Notes under the pieces: generated by a model | Told to the model about the DNA's origin: nothing | Seen by the model: only the letters and a program-made list of their open reading frames with translations | Database searches by the model: none | In this document: in pieces, positions 18,386-27,417 of the stretch | Position numbering within the stretch: the first letter of the stretch is position 1 | How the letters are laid out: each line of letters opens with the position of its first letter | From: Flavobacterium humi | Lineage (GTDB): Bacteria > Bacteroidota > Bacteroidia > Flavobacteriales > Flavobacteriaceae | Assembly (NCBI RefSeq): GCF_004745595.1 | Contig: NZ_SRLH01000007.1 | Location: forward strand, 4,769 to 68,768 | Direction of reading: 5' to 3' | Length of the DNA: 64,000 nucleotides | Position numbers and translations under genes: made by a program

Positions 18386-19447
18386 ATGAATAAAAATTAT
18401 TACGCAATATTAATGGCCGGAGGGGTTGGTTCCCGATTTTGGCCGGTGAGTACAACCGATTTTCCCAAACAGTTCCACGATATGTTAGGGACGGGAGAAA
18501 CATTGATACAAAAGACTTTCAGCCGTTTGTCACAGCTTATCCCTAAGGAAAATATACTGATCCTTACCAACGAAAGCTATAACGACATTATTTTAGAGCA
18601 GTTGCCACAGGTAAAACAGGACCAGATTATTTTGGAGCCGGCCATGCGCAATACCGCGCCATGCATTTTGTATGCTTCCTTGAAAATCAAGAAACAAAAC
18701 CCGGAAGCGGTAATGGTGGTAGCCCCGAGCGATCACTGGATTGAAGACGAAGTACAGTTTGTGTCGAACCTTCAGAATGCGTTCAATTTCTGTGAAATGC
18801 AGGACACTTTAATGACATTGGGTATTTTGCCAACCTTCCCGAATACCGGTTACGGCTATATCGAATTTGACAAATTGGATTCCAGGCCTATAAAAAAAGT
18901 GGTGCAGTTCCGTGAAAAACCGGACTATGCTACCGCACGTAAATTTGTGCAAAGCCGGAATTACCTTTGGAATGCCGGGATTTTTATCTGGAGCGTGCAA
19001 TCCATACTCAAGGCATTTGAAAAATACCAGCCGGAAATGTATGCTCAATTCATGAATGGTTACGATGCGTATAACACGCCATCGGAGAAAGAATACATCA
19101 GGGAGAATTACCCAAATGCCGAGAACATTTCCATTGACTATGCCGTGATGGAAAATGCCCAGAACGTATACGTGCAGCCGGCAACCTTCGATTGGAACGA
19201 CTTGGGGACTTGGGGTTCCCTTTATGATAAATTACCGAAAGACGAACAGGAAAACGCCGTCGTGAATGCTTCGGTTTTCCTGGAGAATGCTTCCAATAAC
19301 ATCATCAGGACCGAAGGCAAAAAACTGGTGGTTATTGACGGTCTGAAGGATTTCATCGTTGTAGATAAAAACGATGTGCTGCTCATTTACCCGAAAAGCA
19401 AAGAACAGGATATCAAAGCGGTTGTTGCCAAGTTGAAGAAGGATTAA
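18386..19447 (+). CDS. Mannose-1-phosphate guanylyltransferase
   Basis: A nucleotidyltransferase that makes GDP-mannose from GTP and mannose-1-phosphate for surface glycans. The pyrophosphorylase signature AGGVGSRFWP is at residues 11-20, with FPKQFHDM, VVAPSDHWIED, FREKPDYATA and WNAGIFIW following as in ManC. The 353-residue length corresponds to the transferase domain without the phosphomannose isomerase domain of bifunctional ManC enzymes. Its stop overlaps that of the convergent ABC ATPase gene. It fits with the glycan genes a few kilobases downstream. Confidence 0.9.
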   Translation: MNKNYYAILMAGGVGSRFWPVSTTDFPKQFHDMLGTGETLIQKTFSRLSQLIPKENILILTNESYNDIILEQLPQVKQDQIILEPAMRNTAPCILYASLKIKKQNPEAVMVVAPSDHWIEDEVQFVSNLQNAFNFCEMQDTLMTLGILPTFPNTGYGYIEFDKLDSRPIKKVVQFREKPDYATARKFVQSRNYLWNAGIFIWSVQSILKAFEKYQPEMYAQFMNGYDAYNTPSEKEYIRENYPNAENISIDYAVMENAQNVYVQPATFDWNDLGTWGSLYDKLPKDEQENAVVNASVFLENASNNIIRTEGKKLVVIDGLKDFIVVDKNDVLLIYPKSKEQDIKAVVAKLKKD

Positions 19448-20211
19448 TTCCCTTCTTTCAGGACGGCTTCCCGGACTTTTTTAAATAATTCAGAAGAATA
19501 GACAAAATCGGTAACGGCTTCGTTATCGGTTTTGAAAATCTGGGTTTTGTCTCCTTCCCATTCCTTCAATCCGTTTTTCAAAAAGACGATTTTGTCCCCG
19601 ATTTCCATTACGGAGTTCATGTCATGTGTATTGATCACGGTAGTGATGTTGTATTCGGAAGTGATTTCCTGGATCAGGTTGTCTATGACTATCGCCGTTT
19701 TGGGATCCAATCCGGAGTTGGGTTCGTCGCAAAACAAATACTTTGGGTTGTTTACGATGGCGCGGGCAATGGCGACACGTTTCTGCATCCCTCCCGAGAT
19801 TTCGGAAGGTTTCTTTTTATGGGCATCAATAAGTTTGACCCTGTCAATGACAAAATCTACCCTTTCCTTAATCTGTTTTTGGGTTTTGGACGTAAACATT
19901 TTTAGCGGGAAACCGATATTCTCTTCAACGGTCATCGAATCAAACAGGGCGCTTCCCTGGAAAACCATGCCTATTTCAGTACGCAATTCCCTTTTTTCAT
20001 CGGCATTCAAATCAGAATAAATCCGGCCGTCAAACGAGATCGTCCCGCTGTCCGGAGTATGGATGCCCAATAATGATTTCAGGAAAACCGTTTTCCCCGA
20101 ACCGCTCTGCCCGATAATCAGGTTTGTTTTCCCGGTGTCAAGAACAGTGGAAACTCCTTTAAGAACCATTTGGTCGCCAAATGATTTTTTGATGTTTTTT
20201 ACTTCTATCAT
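19444..20211 (-). CDS. ABC transporter ATPase, MlaF type
   Basis: The ATPase partner of the adjacent MlaE-like permease, probably moving phospholipid between the membranes. Walker A GQSGSGKT is at residues 34-41; the ABC signature reads EISGGMQKRVA, Walker B YLFCDEPNSGLDP, and the switch His is in INTHDM. At 255 residues the length is typical. It is 3 bases downstream of the permease gene. The substrate-binding MlaD (MCE-domain) gene is not here. Confidence 0.88.
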   Translation of the reverse strand: MIEVKNIKKSFGDQMVLKGVSTVLDTGKTNLIIGQSGSGKTVFLKSLLGIHTPDSGTISFDGRIYSDLNADEKRELRTEIGMVFQGSALFDSMTVEENIGFPLKMFTSKTQKQIKERVDFVIDRVKLIDAHKKKPSEISGGMQKRVAIARAIVNNPKYLFCDEPNSGLDPKTAIVIDNLIQEITSEYNITTVINTHDMNSVMEIGDKIVFLKNGLKEWEGDKTQIFKTDNEAVTDFVYSSELFKKVREAVLKEGN

Positions 20212-20214
20212 GGT

Positions 20215-20964
20215 CTATTTCGTTAAAAGGAGTTGTGTTAGTATGTAATTCACCAAAATAATGACCACCGAGGTCCAAACAAAGGCCACCGTACTGGCTT
20301 TTCCCACTTCGAGCGCACCACCTTTCATGTAATAGCCGTGAAAGGAAGGTATCGTCGCTAAAATCAAAGCGAAAACAAACGTTTTAATAAAGGCATACGC
20401 AATGTGGAACGGTATGAATTCTACCTGCAATCCGTTGACAAATTCATCTGCGGAAGCGAAACCACCGTAAACGGCCGCCATCCATCCGCCAAGGATTCCC
20501 AGGAACATACTGATCCCGATGACAAAAGGATATAACAATAAAGCAATCAATTTTGGGAAAACCAAATAGTTCAGAGAATTTACACCCATTACTTCAAGGG
20601 CATCGATTTGTTCGGTAACACGCATGGTTCCAATGCTTGAAGTGATAAAAGAACCCATTTTCCCTGCCATGATAATGGAGATGAAAGTAGGGGCGAATTC
20701 CAAAATCACTGACTGCCTGGTGGCAAATCCGATGAGATATTTCGGGATTAGCGGATTCGTTAAATTCAGGGCTGTCTGGATGGAAACCACCCCGCCCACG
20801 AAAAACGAAATGAAGGCTACGATCCCTAGTGAATCTATAATCAGGTCATCAACTTCTTTAAAGATCAGGCTTCGCATGACAGACCATTTGGTTGGCTTCT
20901 TAAAAATCTCTTTCAGCATTAAAAAATACCTTCCTATCTGCGATAAATATCGGACTAACATCAT
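20215..20964 (-). CDS. ABC transporter permease, MlaE type
   Basis: An integral inner-membrane permease of the MlaE family (249 residues from the chosen start, about five to six hydrophobic segments). Family features include IISFFVGGVVSIQTAL, the conserved MAGKMGSFITSSIGTMRVTEQIDALEVMGVN region (split here as two motifs, AGKMGSF and EQIDALEVMGVN) and a C-terminal hydrophobic helix. I start at MMLVRYLSQIGRY; the 21 upstream codons lie in AT-rich, non-conserved sequence. With the ATPase it would form the core of a retrograde lipid transport complex. Confidence 0.85.
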   Translation of the reverse strand: MMLVRYLSQIGRYFLMLKEIFKKPTKWSVMRSLIFKEVDDLIIDSLGIVAFISFFVGGVVSIQTALNLTNPLIPKYLIGFATRQSVILEFAPTFISIIMAGKMGSFITSSIGTMRVTEQIDALEVMGVNSLNYLVFPKLIALLLYPFVIGISMFLGILGGWMAAVYGGFASADEFVNGLQVEFIPFHIAYAFIKTFVFALILATIPSFHGYYMKGGALEVGKASTVAFVWTSVVIILVNYILTQLLLTK

Positions 20965-21036
20965 TGGATTAAAAATATTAGCGAAAATACAAATAAGTTT
21001 ACAGTTAAAAGAATTTGTAAGAAACAAATACTCAAA

Positions 21037-21888
21037 TCAGCCCATCAGCTTCTCTTTCATCTTCTTCCATCGGTATTTCCGGATGAATTCAGCTTGTTGG
21101 CCAGTCACCAGGAGCGGTTTTTTTTCGGACTTCGCCTTCCAGAATCCTTTGATGTAATCTATAAATAAAAGCGGTTTGCCTTTTCGCATGGCCAGCTTTA
21201 AAGAAGCTACTGCCGTAATGAAAAAGCCATAACCCAAAGTGTAGAAAGCTTCGCCTTGCTTGTAACGGGAAGCTTTGTTATAATTCGCTCCGGTTGGTTT
21301 GAGGTGTTTTACCTTCAGGGTTTGGTCGGTCAGAACTTTCCAGTGGTAAAATTTACACAGGAGTTCGTCTACCGTGTCCCAGCCCATTGCCGGTTTCAAT
21401 CCGCCAATCTGCTCGAAACAGGCTTTCCTGTAAGCCTTGAAAGCTCCGCGGATGTGGTCTTTGTCGGTCAGGTTTTCCAGGATCCAATCCCCGTTTTTTT
21501 CAATATAGGCAAATCCGCCGGCCATGCCTGTTTCCGGATCATTTTCAAAATGCCCGATGATGGTTTCGAAATAATTTTCGGGGAAAATCAGGTCCGCGTC
21601 TGCTTTTACGATGATATCATAATGATTGTCAAGAGTTTCCAGTCCTTTGTGGAAAGCCTGTATTACCTTGCTTCCAGGCAAATGCACCGCTTCCGAGGTT
21701 TTATTTACCAGGGAAACCCACGGGTATTTTTCGGCGAAAGCCAATACGATCGCTTCAGTGCCATCTGTAGAATTATCATTGACAACAACCGCTTTTCCCG
21801 GCAAAATGGTCTGGTTGGCCAAAGATTCAAGCGTTAAGGCAATGAATTTTTCTTCGTTGTGAGCAGGAATTATGATATAATAGTTCAT
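21037..21888 (-). CDS. Family 2 glycosyltransferase
   Basis: A GT-A glycosyltransferase of about 283 residues. The start MNYYIIIPAHNEEKFI begins the GT2 fold directly; 29 further in-frame codons upstream cover its promoter and are excluded. The nucleotide-binding region shows VVVNDNSTDGTE and the metal-binding acidic motif KADADLIFPENYF. There is no long C-terminal membrane domain, so it probably acts on the cytoplasmic face on a lipid-linked glycan. It is divergent from the next glycan gene. Confidence 0.85.
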   Translation of the reverse strand: MNYYIIIPAHNEEKFIALTLESLANQTILPGKAVVVNDNSTDGTEAIVLAFAEKYPWVSLVNKTSEAVHLPGSKVIQAFHKGLETLDNHYDIIVKADADLIFPENYFETIIGHFENDPETGMAGGFAYIEKNGDWILENLTDKDHIRGAFKAYRKACFEQIGGLKPAMGWDTVDELLCKFYHWKVLTDQTLKVKHLKPTGANYNKASRYKQGEAFYTLGYGFFITAVASLKLAMRKGKPLLFIDYIKGFWKAKSEKKPLLVTGQQAEFIRKYRWKKMKEKLMG

Positions 21889-21906
21889 CGTTTCTAATAA
21901 GTTGTA

Positions 21907-21933
21907 CAAACGTACATAAAATTTCAATATCAA
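21907..21933 (-). promoter_or_regulatory. Likely promoter of the GT2 gene
   Basis: Minus-strand TACGTTTG (21914-21907) is a perfect TAnnTTTG; TTG lies 16 bases upstream (21933-21931), slightly shorter than the usual spacing. It is 18 bases before the chosen ATG and inside the longer reading frame, which supports the shorter start. Confidence 0.5.
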
Positions 21934-21993
21934 AAATTTTGCGTAAAGTTCCCTCTTTCTAATGAAAATAAACATTTAGAGCCGAAATATCTT

Positions 21994-22001
21994 TATTTTT
22001 G
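21994..22001 (+). promoter_or_regulatory. -7 element of the glycan-gene operon
   Basis: TATTTTTG matches TAnnTTTG. It ends just before an in-frame GTG (22003), so translation more probably starts at TTG 22024. Confidence 0.4.
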
Positions 22002-22023
22002 TGTGATTAGAAAAATCTGTCAC

Positions 22024-23145
22024 TTGAAAAAGAAGAAAATAGCCTTTATTGAATTGGAAACCCATTCGGCGCTTTTGGAGCAATGGTATTTTTTGCTGGC
22101 AGCGATGGAATCTGTTGATTTTCATTTTTTTGTAAGCCAAAAGGTCCTGGACAAGCTCTCGGCCATCCCTTCGCACCATCTGACTTTGATTGCCGATGCT
22201 ACGGAAATTGACGCTTTTTCTTCAGGGTACGACGCGTTTTTAGTGAATACCCTTCATAGGGATTTTAAGGATTTTGAAAAGTTATTGGCCTTAAAACCTG
22301 CTTTGGTACTGGTACACAACCTTAATTTCAGCTTGTTTTTCCAATCCGTTTCATGGAAAAATATCTGGACAGAGAAACAGTGGCTGGTTTATTTCCTGAA
22401 ATTGTATTTCCGGGAAAAAGTAGGCCAAAACCGAAAGGTCATCGGCAACGCTTCCCATTACGGAGTGCTTTCGCAGAGCCTTTTTGAGACCATCCAGGAA
22501 AAAGGAAAGGCAATAGCCGGTAAAACCAAAGTGTTGCAGCTCAATTATAATAAGGAATCCCGGTTTGAGGCTTTGGATGAGATCCGGATTGTCATGCCCG
22601 GGAATGTTTCCGGGAAAAGAAAAGACATCCGGTTGCTGTTTGGCTTATTGCCCAAGCTTGACCCGAAATCCAGGCTGCATATCATTTTTTTAGGGAAACC
22701 GGAATCCAAGCATGTATTGCATCGGATAGAACAACTCAAAAAAACCTGCTCTGAAAAGATAATCCTGACGCATTTCCCAGGGTTTATCCCTTGGGAAGAA
22801 TATAGCACCGTGATTTCCAAGGCCCATTTACTTTTGTGCCCCATAAAAATAAAGACTTCTTTTTACTGGGTTACAGAATGGTACGGGCAAACCAAAGTGA
22901 GCGGGAGCGAAACCGATTGCATTTACAACGGAAAAATAGGCGTGTTCCCATCGGCTTACCCTAAAATGGACTGGCACAACCTGTATTACGATAACGAAAA
23001 AGAACTGGCCGGGATACTCAATGGCCTTGATTTGGAAAACCTGGAAAAAGAATATGGAAAATTACAGCCGTACCTGGAAAAATATACGTTCCAATCGGTG
23101 AAAGAACAAGTAGAAAATCAGTTGCTGCAACTGGCAAACACATAA
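22024..23145 (+). CDS. Glycosyltransferase-like protein of a glycan cluster
   Basis: A protein of about 373 residues (start TTG at 22024, reading KKKKIAFIELETHS; an in-frame GTG at 22003 overlaps the -7 element). I do not recognise a specific family. The layout resembles a GT-B enzyme: an N-terminal Rossmann-like half, then IRIVMPGNVSGKRKDIRLLF and LHIIFLGKPES, HFPGFIPWEEYSTVISKA and a C-terminal YGQTKVSGSETDC that look like the second domain of family 4-type transferases. It begins a run of three plus-strand genes with short gaps (4 and 13 bases), all consistent with surface glycan assembly. Confidence 0.6.
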   Translation: MKKKKIAFIELETHSALLEQWYFLLAAMESVDFHFFVSQKVLDKLSAIPSHHLTLIADATEIDAFSSGYDAFLVNTLHRDFKDFEKLLALKPALVLVHNLNFSLFFQSVSWKNIWTEKQWLVYFLKLYFREKVGQNRKVIGNASHYGVLSQSLFETIQEKGKAIAGKTKVLQLNYNKESRFEALDEIRIVMPGNVSGKRKDIRLLFGLLPKLDPKSRLHIIFLGKPESKHVLHRIEQLKKTCSEKIILTHFPGFIPWEEYSTVISKAHLLLCPIKIKTSFYWVTEWYGQTKVSGSETDCIYNGKIGVFPSAYPKMDWHNLYYDNEKELAGILNGLDLENLEKEYGKLQPYLEKYTFQSVKEQVENQLLQLANT

Positions 23146-23149
23146 TAAG

Positions 23150-23926
23150 ATGCTGAAAATATTAATAAAATTGGCCTATACATTTTGGCCTTCGCTGTAT
23201 AAAAAACGTTTTTTCAAATCGCTGGATTCCTTGCCTACTGGCCATTTCAAATGTGAACCGGAATTGCTGTACCTCAACCAGGTGCTAAAGGATGATTCTG
23301 TTTTTATCGATATCGGGACCAATAAAGGGATTTACCTCTACCAAGCTGAAAAAATAATCACAAGAGGTGCCATCATAGGATTTGAACCGAATAAAAAACT
23401 GGTGGCATTTGTTTCGAAATTGTTCAAAACTGCCAAAGTATATCCTTTTGCCGTGTCTTCAAAATCAGGGGTTTCGGTGTTGAACATTCCCAAAAAAGGG
23501 AACGGTTTGCAAGATACGCGCGCTTCGCTGGAATCGTTGGGCGATGAGGTTGAAAAAATAGAAATAGAAACTGTCCGCCTTGATGATTGGGCAGCAAAAC
23601 AGGGCATCACAAAAATCGATTTGATAAAAATTGATGTGGAAGGGCATGAATTTGATTCGATAAAAGGATGTGAGGTTATTTTAAAAACCATCCGTCCGGT
23701 TTTTATCATTGAAATCGAATTGCGCCATGCGACTTATCCGATTGAGGCCATTTTCAGTTTTATTGCAAATTTTGGTTATGATGTCTTTTATTTCGACAGG
23801 AAAAAATTGATGCCTGTCTCGTTTGACGTTTCCCAAATGGCCGATTTCCAGAAAGACGAATACCTGAACGATTTTAATTTGTATATCAATAATTTTATTT
23901 TTGTCCCGAAGCAATCTAATTTATAA
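23150..23926 (+). CDS. FkbM family methyltransferase
   Basis: A 258-residue SAM-dependent methyltransferase of the FkbM type, often found in glycan and natural-product clusters where it O-methylates sugars. Motif I is VFIDIGTNKGIYLYQAEK, the acidic post-I strand is AIIGFEPNKKL, and the family hallmark LIKIDVEGHEFDSIKG lies near residues 162-177. It lies 4 bases after the GT-like gene and 13 bases before the flippase gene, so it is part of the same transcript. Confidence 0.88.
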   Translation: MLKILIKLAYTFWPSLYKKRFFKSLDSLPTGHFKCEPELLYLNQVLKDDSVFIDIGTNKGIYLYQAEKIITRGAIIGFEPNKKLVAFVSKLFKTAKVYPFAVSSKSGVSVLNIPKKGNGLQDTRASLESLGDEVEKIEIETVRLDDWAAKQGITKIDLIKIDVEGHEFDSIKGCEVILKTIRPVFIIEIELRHATYPIEAIFSFIANFGYDVFYFDRKKLMPVSFDVSQMADFQKDEYLNDFNLYINNFIFVPKQSNL

Positions 23927-23939
23927 CTCATAACTAAAA

Positions 23940-25409
23940 ATGTCACTAGTAGCCAGGCAAAGCATAAAATACAGTTTCGTTGGATATTTCAGCGTGCTGA
24001 TCGGTGTTTTTTCCACGTTGTTCATTTATCCCAACGACCTGGAGTTTGCCGGTAAGTTGCAATTTATCCTGCCAACTGCTTTGTTGATTTTGCCAGTGGT
24101 GACCCTTGGGATCCTGCATGCCAATATCCGGTTTTTCCCACGGATGTCCCAAAGCGATGACCAGCATAACCTGCTGAAATTCTCCGCATTGTTCATTGTT
24201 TCCAATTTTGTCCTGGTCAGTGTATTATTTGTGGCGGCCTCTTTTGTATTCCCGAAAGTAAGGCAGACGGATTTATGGGAAATGGCGCAATATGTGTTCC
24301 CTGTTTTGCTTCTGTTGTCCTTAATCCAGTTGCTGTCCAAATATATTTCCATTAAGAAACGCATCGTTGTTCCCAATATTTTCGAAAACGTATTCCCTAA
24401 AATCGGGATGATTTGTGCCTTTGTGGCCTGTTTTTATTGGAAAGCAGCAGAAAGCACGGCTGTCTGGATCCTGGTCTTTTCCTTTTTGCTGGCTTTACTA
24501 GGAATGATCATCTATCTGCGGAAGCTGGACCCTATGCCTGTCAAAACTTCCTTTCAATTCCTTAAGGAAAACAACTTTCAGAAAGAACTGATGACCTATT
24601 CTTTTTACACCTTTTTAGGAAGTATGGGTTCGGTGGTTGCCCTTAATATAGATGCTTATATGATTGGTGAATTCCTGAGTTTTTCCGATGTGGCCATTTA
24701 CAATACCTCGCTTAACCTGGTCAGGATGATTACTGTTCCGGCTTTGGGTGTGTACACGATTTCGGCCCCAATTATCGCCGGGTATGTAGAGGACAATAAT
24801 ATGGCAGCCCTGAAGGAGTTGCATCACAAAACCTCCTTGTATCTGTTTACCATCGGTGCAGTCCTCTTTGGGTTGGTGGCTGTCGGGATTGAAGATTTGT
24901 TCCTGCTGATGAAAAACGGGGATAAACTCGCCAAAGGCCTTAATGTCGTTTATATTACGGGTTTTGCTTTCCTGTTTGACCTGGCGACGGGTTTCAACGG
25001 GTATATCATTACGAATTCCAAATATTACAAATTCAATAATACGACAACGGTGGCTTTGGCTTTGCTAACGGTAGTAACCAACCTGTTCTTCCTTTTTTAC
25101 CTGAAACTGGGAATTGTAGGGGTTTCCATTGCGTTTGCCATTTCGCTTACGGTGTATAACCTAATCAAGATTTGGTTCAACTACAGGAAATTCGGCGTGC
25201 ATCCGTTCAGTACAAAATACCTGTACGTTTTAGGATTATTGATCCTGGCGTTGGTTGTTGGGAAATTACTGCCCGACTTCGATGCTAAATTGGTAACGCT
25301 TTGCTACAAACCGGCTGTTGCTTTTGTGGTTTTTGCCCTGGGTAACCGGCTTTTTAATATTATTCCGCTTAAGGAAGTGATGCCCAAATCGTTGTTCGGG
25401 AAGAAATAA
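23940..25409 (+). CDS. Oligosaccharide flippase (Wzx/MATE-like)
   Basis: A 489-residue polytopic membrane protein with about 14 hydrophobic segments, beginning VARQSIKYSFVGYFSVLIGV. Features typical of polysaccharide flippases are YSFYTFLGSMGSVVALNIDA and YMIGEFLSFSDVAIYNT in the middle. It should move lipid-linked oligosaccharide to the periplasm. It is last in the glycan cluster. The gap to the next gene has a 7-bp inverted repeat (GTTGCAT / ATGCAAC) but no convincing terminator. Confidence 0.87.
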   Translation: MSLVARQSIKYSFVGYFSVLIGVFSTLFIYPNDLEFAGKLQFILPTALLILPVVTLGILHANIRFFPRMSQSDDQHNLLKFSALFIVSNFVLVSVLFVAASFVFPKVRQTDLWEMAQYVFPVLLLLSLIQLLSKYISIKKRIVVPNIFENVFPKIGMICAFVACFYWKAAESTAVWILVFSFLLALLGMIIYLRKLDPMPVKTSFQFLKENNFQKELMTYSFYTFLGSMGSVVALNIDAYMIGEFLSFSDVAIYNTSLNLVRMITVPALGVYTISAPIIAGYVEDNNMAALKELHHKTSLYLFTIGAVLFGLVAVGIEDLFLLMKNGDKLAKGLNVVYITGFAFLFDLATGFNGYIITNSKYYKFNNTTTVALALLTVVTNLFFLFYLKLGIVGVSIAFAISLTVYNLIKIWFNYRKFGVHPFSTKYLYVLGLLILALVVGKLLPDFDAKLVTLCYKPAVAFVVFALGNRLFNIIPLKEVMPKSLFGKK

Positions 25410-25555
25410 GAAACATGCGTATAGGGTTGCATGCGATTTTTCTCATGGAAATTATGCAACAACCACACTTTCCCCTATAACATTAAATAGCAACCGTTTT
25501 ATAATTTTACCCTGTTAAATGTACCGGAAAATGACTAGTACCAAACTATCAGATT

Positions 25556-26641
25556 ATGGAAACATTAAGGAAAAATACCGCCCTGCTGTTACTGTGTTTA
25601 GGAATGATGGGAACAGTGCAGCACACCACAACAGCGCAGACTGCTGTGAGTTTTCAATTGTTTTATGATAATTTAAGTGTGCACGGCAGCTGGATCGATG
25701 ATCCGCATTACGGCTACGTATGGTCTCCGCGATTAGGCCGTGACTTTGCCCCTTACCGTACAAACGGGTACTGGGCCTATACAGATATGGGCTGGACCTG
25801 GGTTTCCGATTACTCTTGGGGATGGGCACCTTTCCATTACGGGCGCTGGTTTTACGACTCCTATTACGGATGGTTGTGGGTTCCCGATACCCAATGGGGG
25901 CCTGCATGGGTAACCTGGAGGTATTATGACGGCTATTACGGCTGGGCAGCTATTGGCCCGGGCATCAGTATTGATGTTGCTTTTGGCAGCAGTTATTCCG
26001 TACCGTACAACCAATGGGTATTTGTCAGGGACAGGGATTTCTGCAGAAGGGATGTGAGCCATTACTACGTACGAGCTTCCAATAACGGGACTTATATCAA
26101 AAAAGCGGTAGTAATCAACAACATCCACAACGGAAATAACGGAAGGTACAATGCCGGACCGGACCGGGGCCATGTGCAAAAAAGGATCGGTACTGCCATT
26201 ACACAGGTGCACCTGAAAGATCGTGACAAGCCCGGACAGCATATGACCAAGAGCGAATTGCAGCTTTACAAACCCCGTGTCGAAAAAGGCAATGCTAAAA
26301 AATCGATGCCTGAAAAATTCGTTACCCGGAAAGAACGTGGCATATTAAATAACAAAATGGAACAGCCCAAAAAAGAAGCGGCCCGCTTGCCCAGCCTCAA
26401 TCAAAATACCGAACGGAAAGAGCCGCAAAGAGGGATCATCCGCGGGCAGGAAAAACCGGCTCAAAGAGAACAACGGGCCCCGCTTCCAGACCTGAGACAG
26501 GAGCAACCTGCGCCAAGGCCGGTGTTACCCCGCATGAATACGGAACAGCCCCGGAACAATCCAGGGAACCAACCGCTTCCGGACCTTCGGGGAACCAGGC
26601 AGGAAAAGCCTCATCATGAAAACAAAGGCAGGAGAGGGTAA
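25556..26641 (+). CDS. DUF6600-type Trp/Tyr/Gly-rich secreted protein
   Basis: The 361-residue product has a signal peptide ending near residue 28 (GTVQHTTTAQ). Residues 35-165 are very rich in W, Y and G with the family pattern GYWAYTDMGWTWVSDYSWGW, FHYGRWFYDSYYGWLWVPD and WRYYDGYYGWAAIGPG. The C-terminal 150 residues are basic, Pro/Gln-rich and disordered-looking. The function of DUF6600 proteins is not established; a periplasmic or envelope structural role is inferred. Confidence 0.8.
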   Translation: METLRKNTALLLLCLGMMGTVQHTTTAQTAVSFQLFYDNLSVHGSWIDDPHYGYVWSPRLGRDFAPYRTNGYWAYTDMGWTWVSDYSWGWAPFHYGRWFYDSYYGWLWVPDTQWGPAWVTWRYYDGYYGWAAIGPGISIDVAFGSSYSVPYNQWVFVRDRDFCRRDVSHYYVRASNNGTYIKKAVVINNIHNGNNGRYNAGPDRGHVQKRIGTAITQVHLKDRDKPGQHMTKSELQLYKPRVEKGNAKKSMPEKFVTRKERGILNNKMEQPKKEAARLPSLNQNTERKEPQRGIIRGQEKPAQREQRAPLPDLRQEQPAPRPVLPRMNTEQPRNNPGNQPLPDLRGTRQEKPHHENKGRRG

Positions 26642-26744
26642 TAACCGTTTTTGCAGCGTTGCTATTCCATCCAATGGAGAAACCAAGCGTGTAATTTTCC
26701 ATAACAAATTTTGTAAAGTATAGTTTTTGAAATACTTTTAAGCG

Positions 26745-27311
26745 ATGGAACAGCACTACTTATTACTCCGAAAGCACATAGCGGAGATTTGCGAACTTAC
26801 CGATGCCGAATGGGACATCGTTTCCCGGGTTTTCACTTATAAATCCTTAAAAAAACACCAATTCCTCATACAGAAAGAACAGTTGGTTCCTTGTGAATAT
26901 TGGATTATCAAAGGATTGACAAAAGCATATGCCATAGACGGCAATGGGAAGGAGCACATCCTGCAGTTTGCCATGGAACAGTATTGGACCAGTGATTTCA
27001 ACGCTTTCCAGAACAAAGTACCTGCGGCGATTTTTATTGATTGTATAGAAGATTCCGAATTTTTCTGCCTCAAATGGGAAGACCGGGAATACCTGTGCCA
27101 TGAAATCCCGAAGATGGGGCATTTCTTCCGGATAAAGTCCCACCACGGTTATATTGCCCTGCAGCAAAGAATCCTTTCCTTGCTTATAGAAACCGCTGAA
27201 GAACGCTACAACAACCTTGTCAAAAAACTGCCAAAACTCATCCAGAGAGTTCCTAAAAAGTTGTTGGCCGCCTATTTAGGGGTTACCCGAGAAACCCTTA
27301 GCCGTTTTTAA
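26745..27311 (+). CDS. Crp/Fnr family regulator, C-terminus frameshifted
   Basis: A 188-residue cNMP-binding-type regulator: an N-terminal beta-roll (FLIQKEQLVPCEYWIIKGLTK, split by family convention) and a C-terminal helix-turn-helix (VPKKLLAAYLGVTRETLSR). Related flavobacterial proteins end LSRxRKKL. Here the frame stops at LSRF because of a run of five T at 27305-27309; with four T the frame would read LSRFKKL and stop at 27318. So the last three residues are lost by a one-base insertion or a sequencing indel; the DNA-binding helix itself is intact. It precedes the MFS transporter gene and may control it. Confidence 0.8.
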   Translation: MEQHYLLLRKHIAEICELTDAEWDIVSRVFTYKSLKKHQFLIQKEQLVPCEYWIIKGLTKAYAIDGNGKEHILQFAMEQYWTSDFNAFQNKVPAAIFIDCIEDSEFFCLKWEDREYLCHEIPKMGHFFRIKSHHGYIALQQRILSLLIETAEERYNNLVKKLPKLIQRVPKKLLAAYLGVTRETLSRF

Positions 27312-27378
27312 AAAGCTATAAAGTGTGATCTACATCACTCCAAAACATTGACCTACCTCATCGTCTGTGAATGGCAAC

Positions 27379-27399
27379 TAACGGAACTTTGTACCGTTA
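27379..27399. promoter_or_regulatory. Palindromic operator candidate before the MFS gene
   Basis: TAACGG and CCGTTA form a perfect 6-bp inverted repeat with a 9-bp spacer (aactttgta). The spacer overlaps a near-consensus -7 (GAACTTTG). It is 18 bases before the transporter ATG and could be a regulator site. Confidence 0.4.
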
Positions 27400-27417
27400 A
27401 TTTTTAGCAACACAGAT

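Noticed and set aside
25426..25460. Inverted repeat GTTGCAT / ATGCAAC as a terminator of the flippase gene
   Set aside because: The stem is short, the loop is 21 nt and no T run follows; not convincing.
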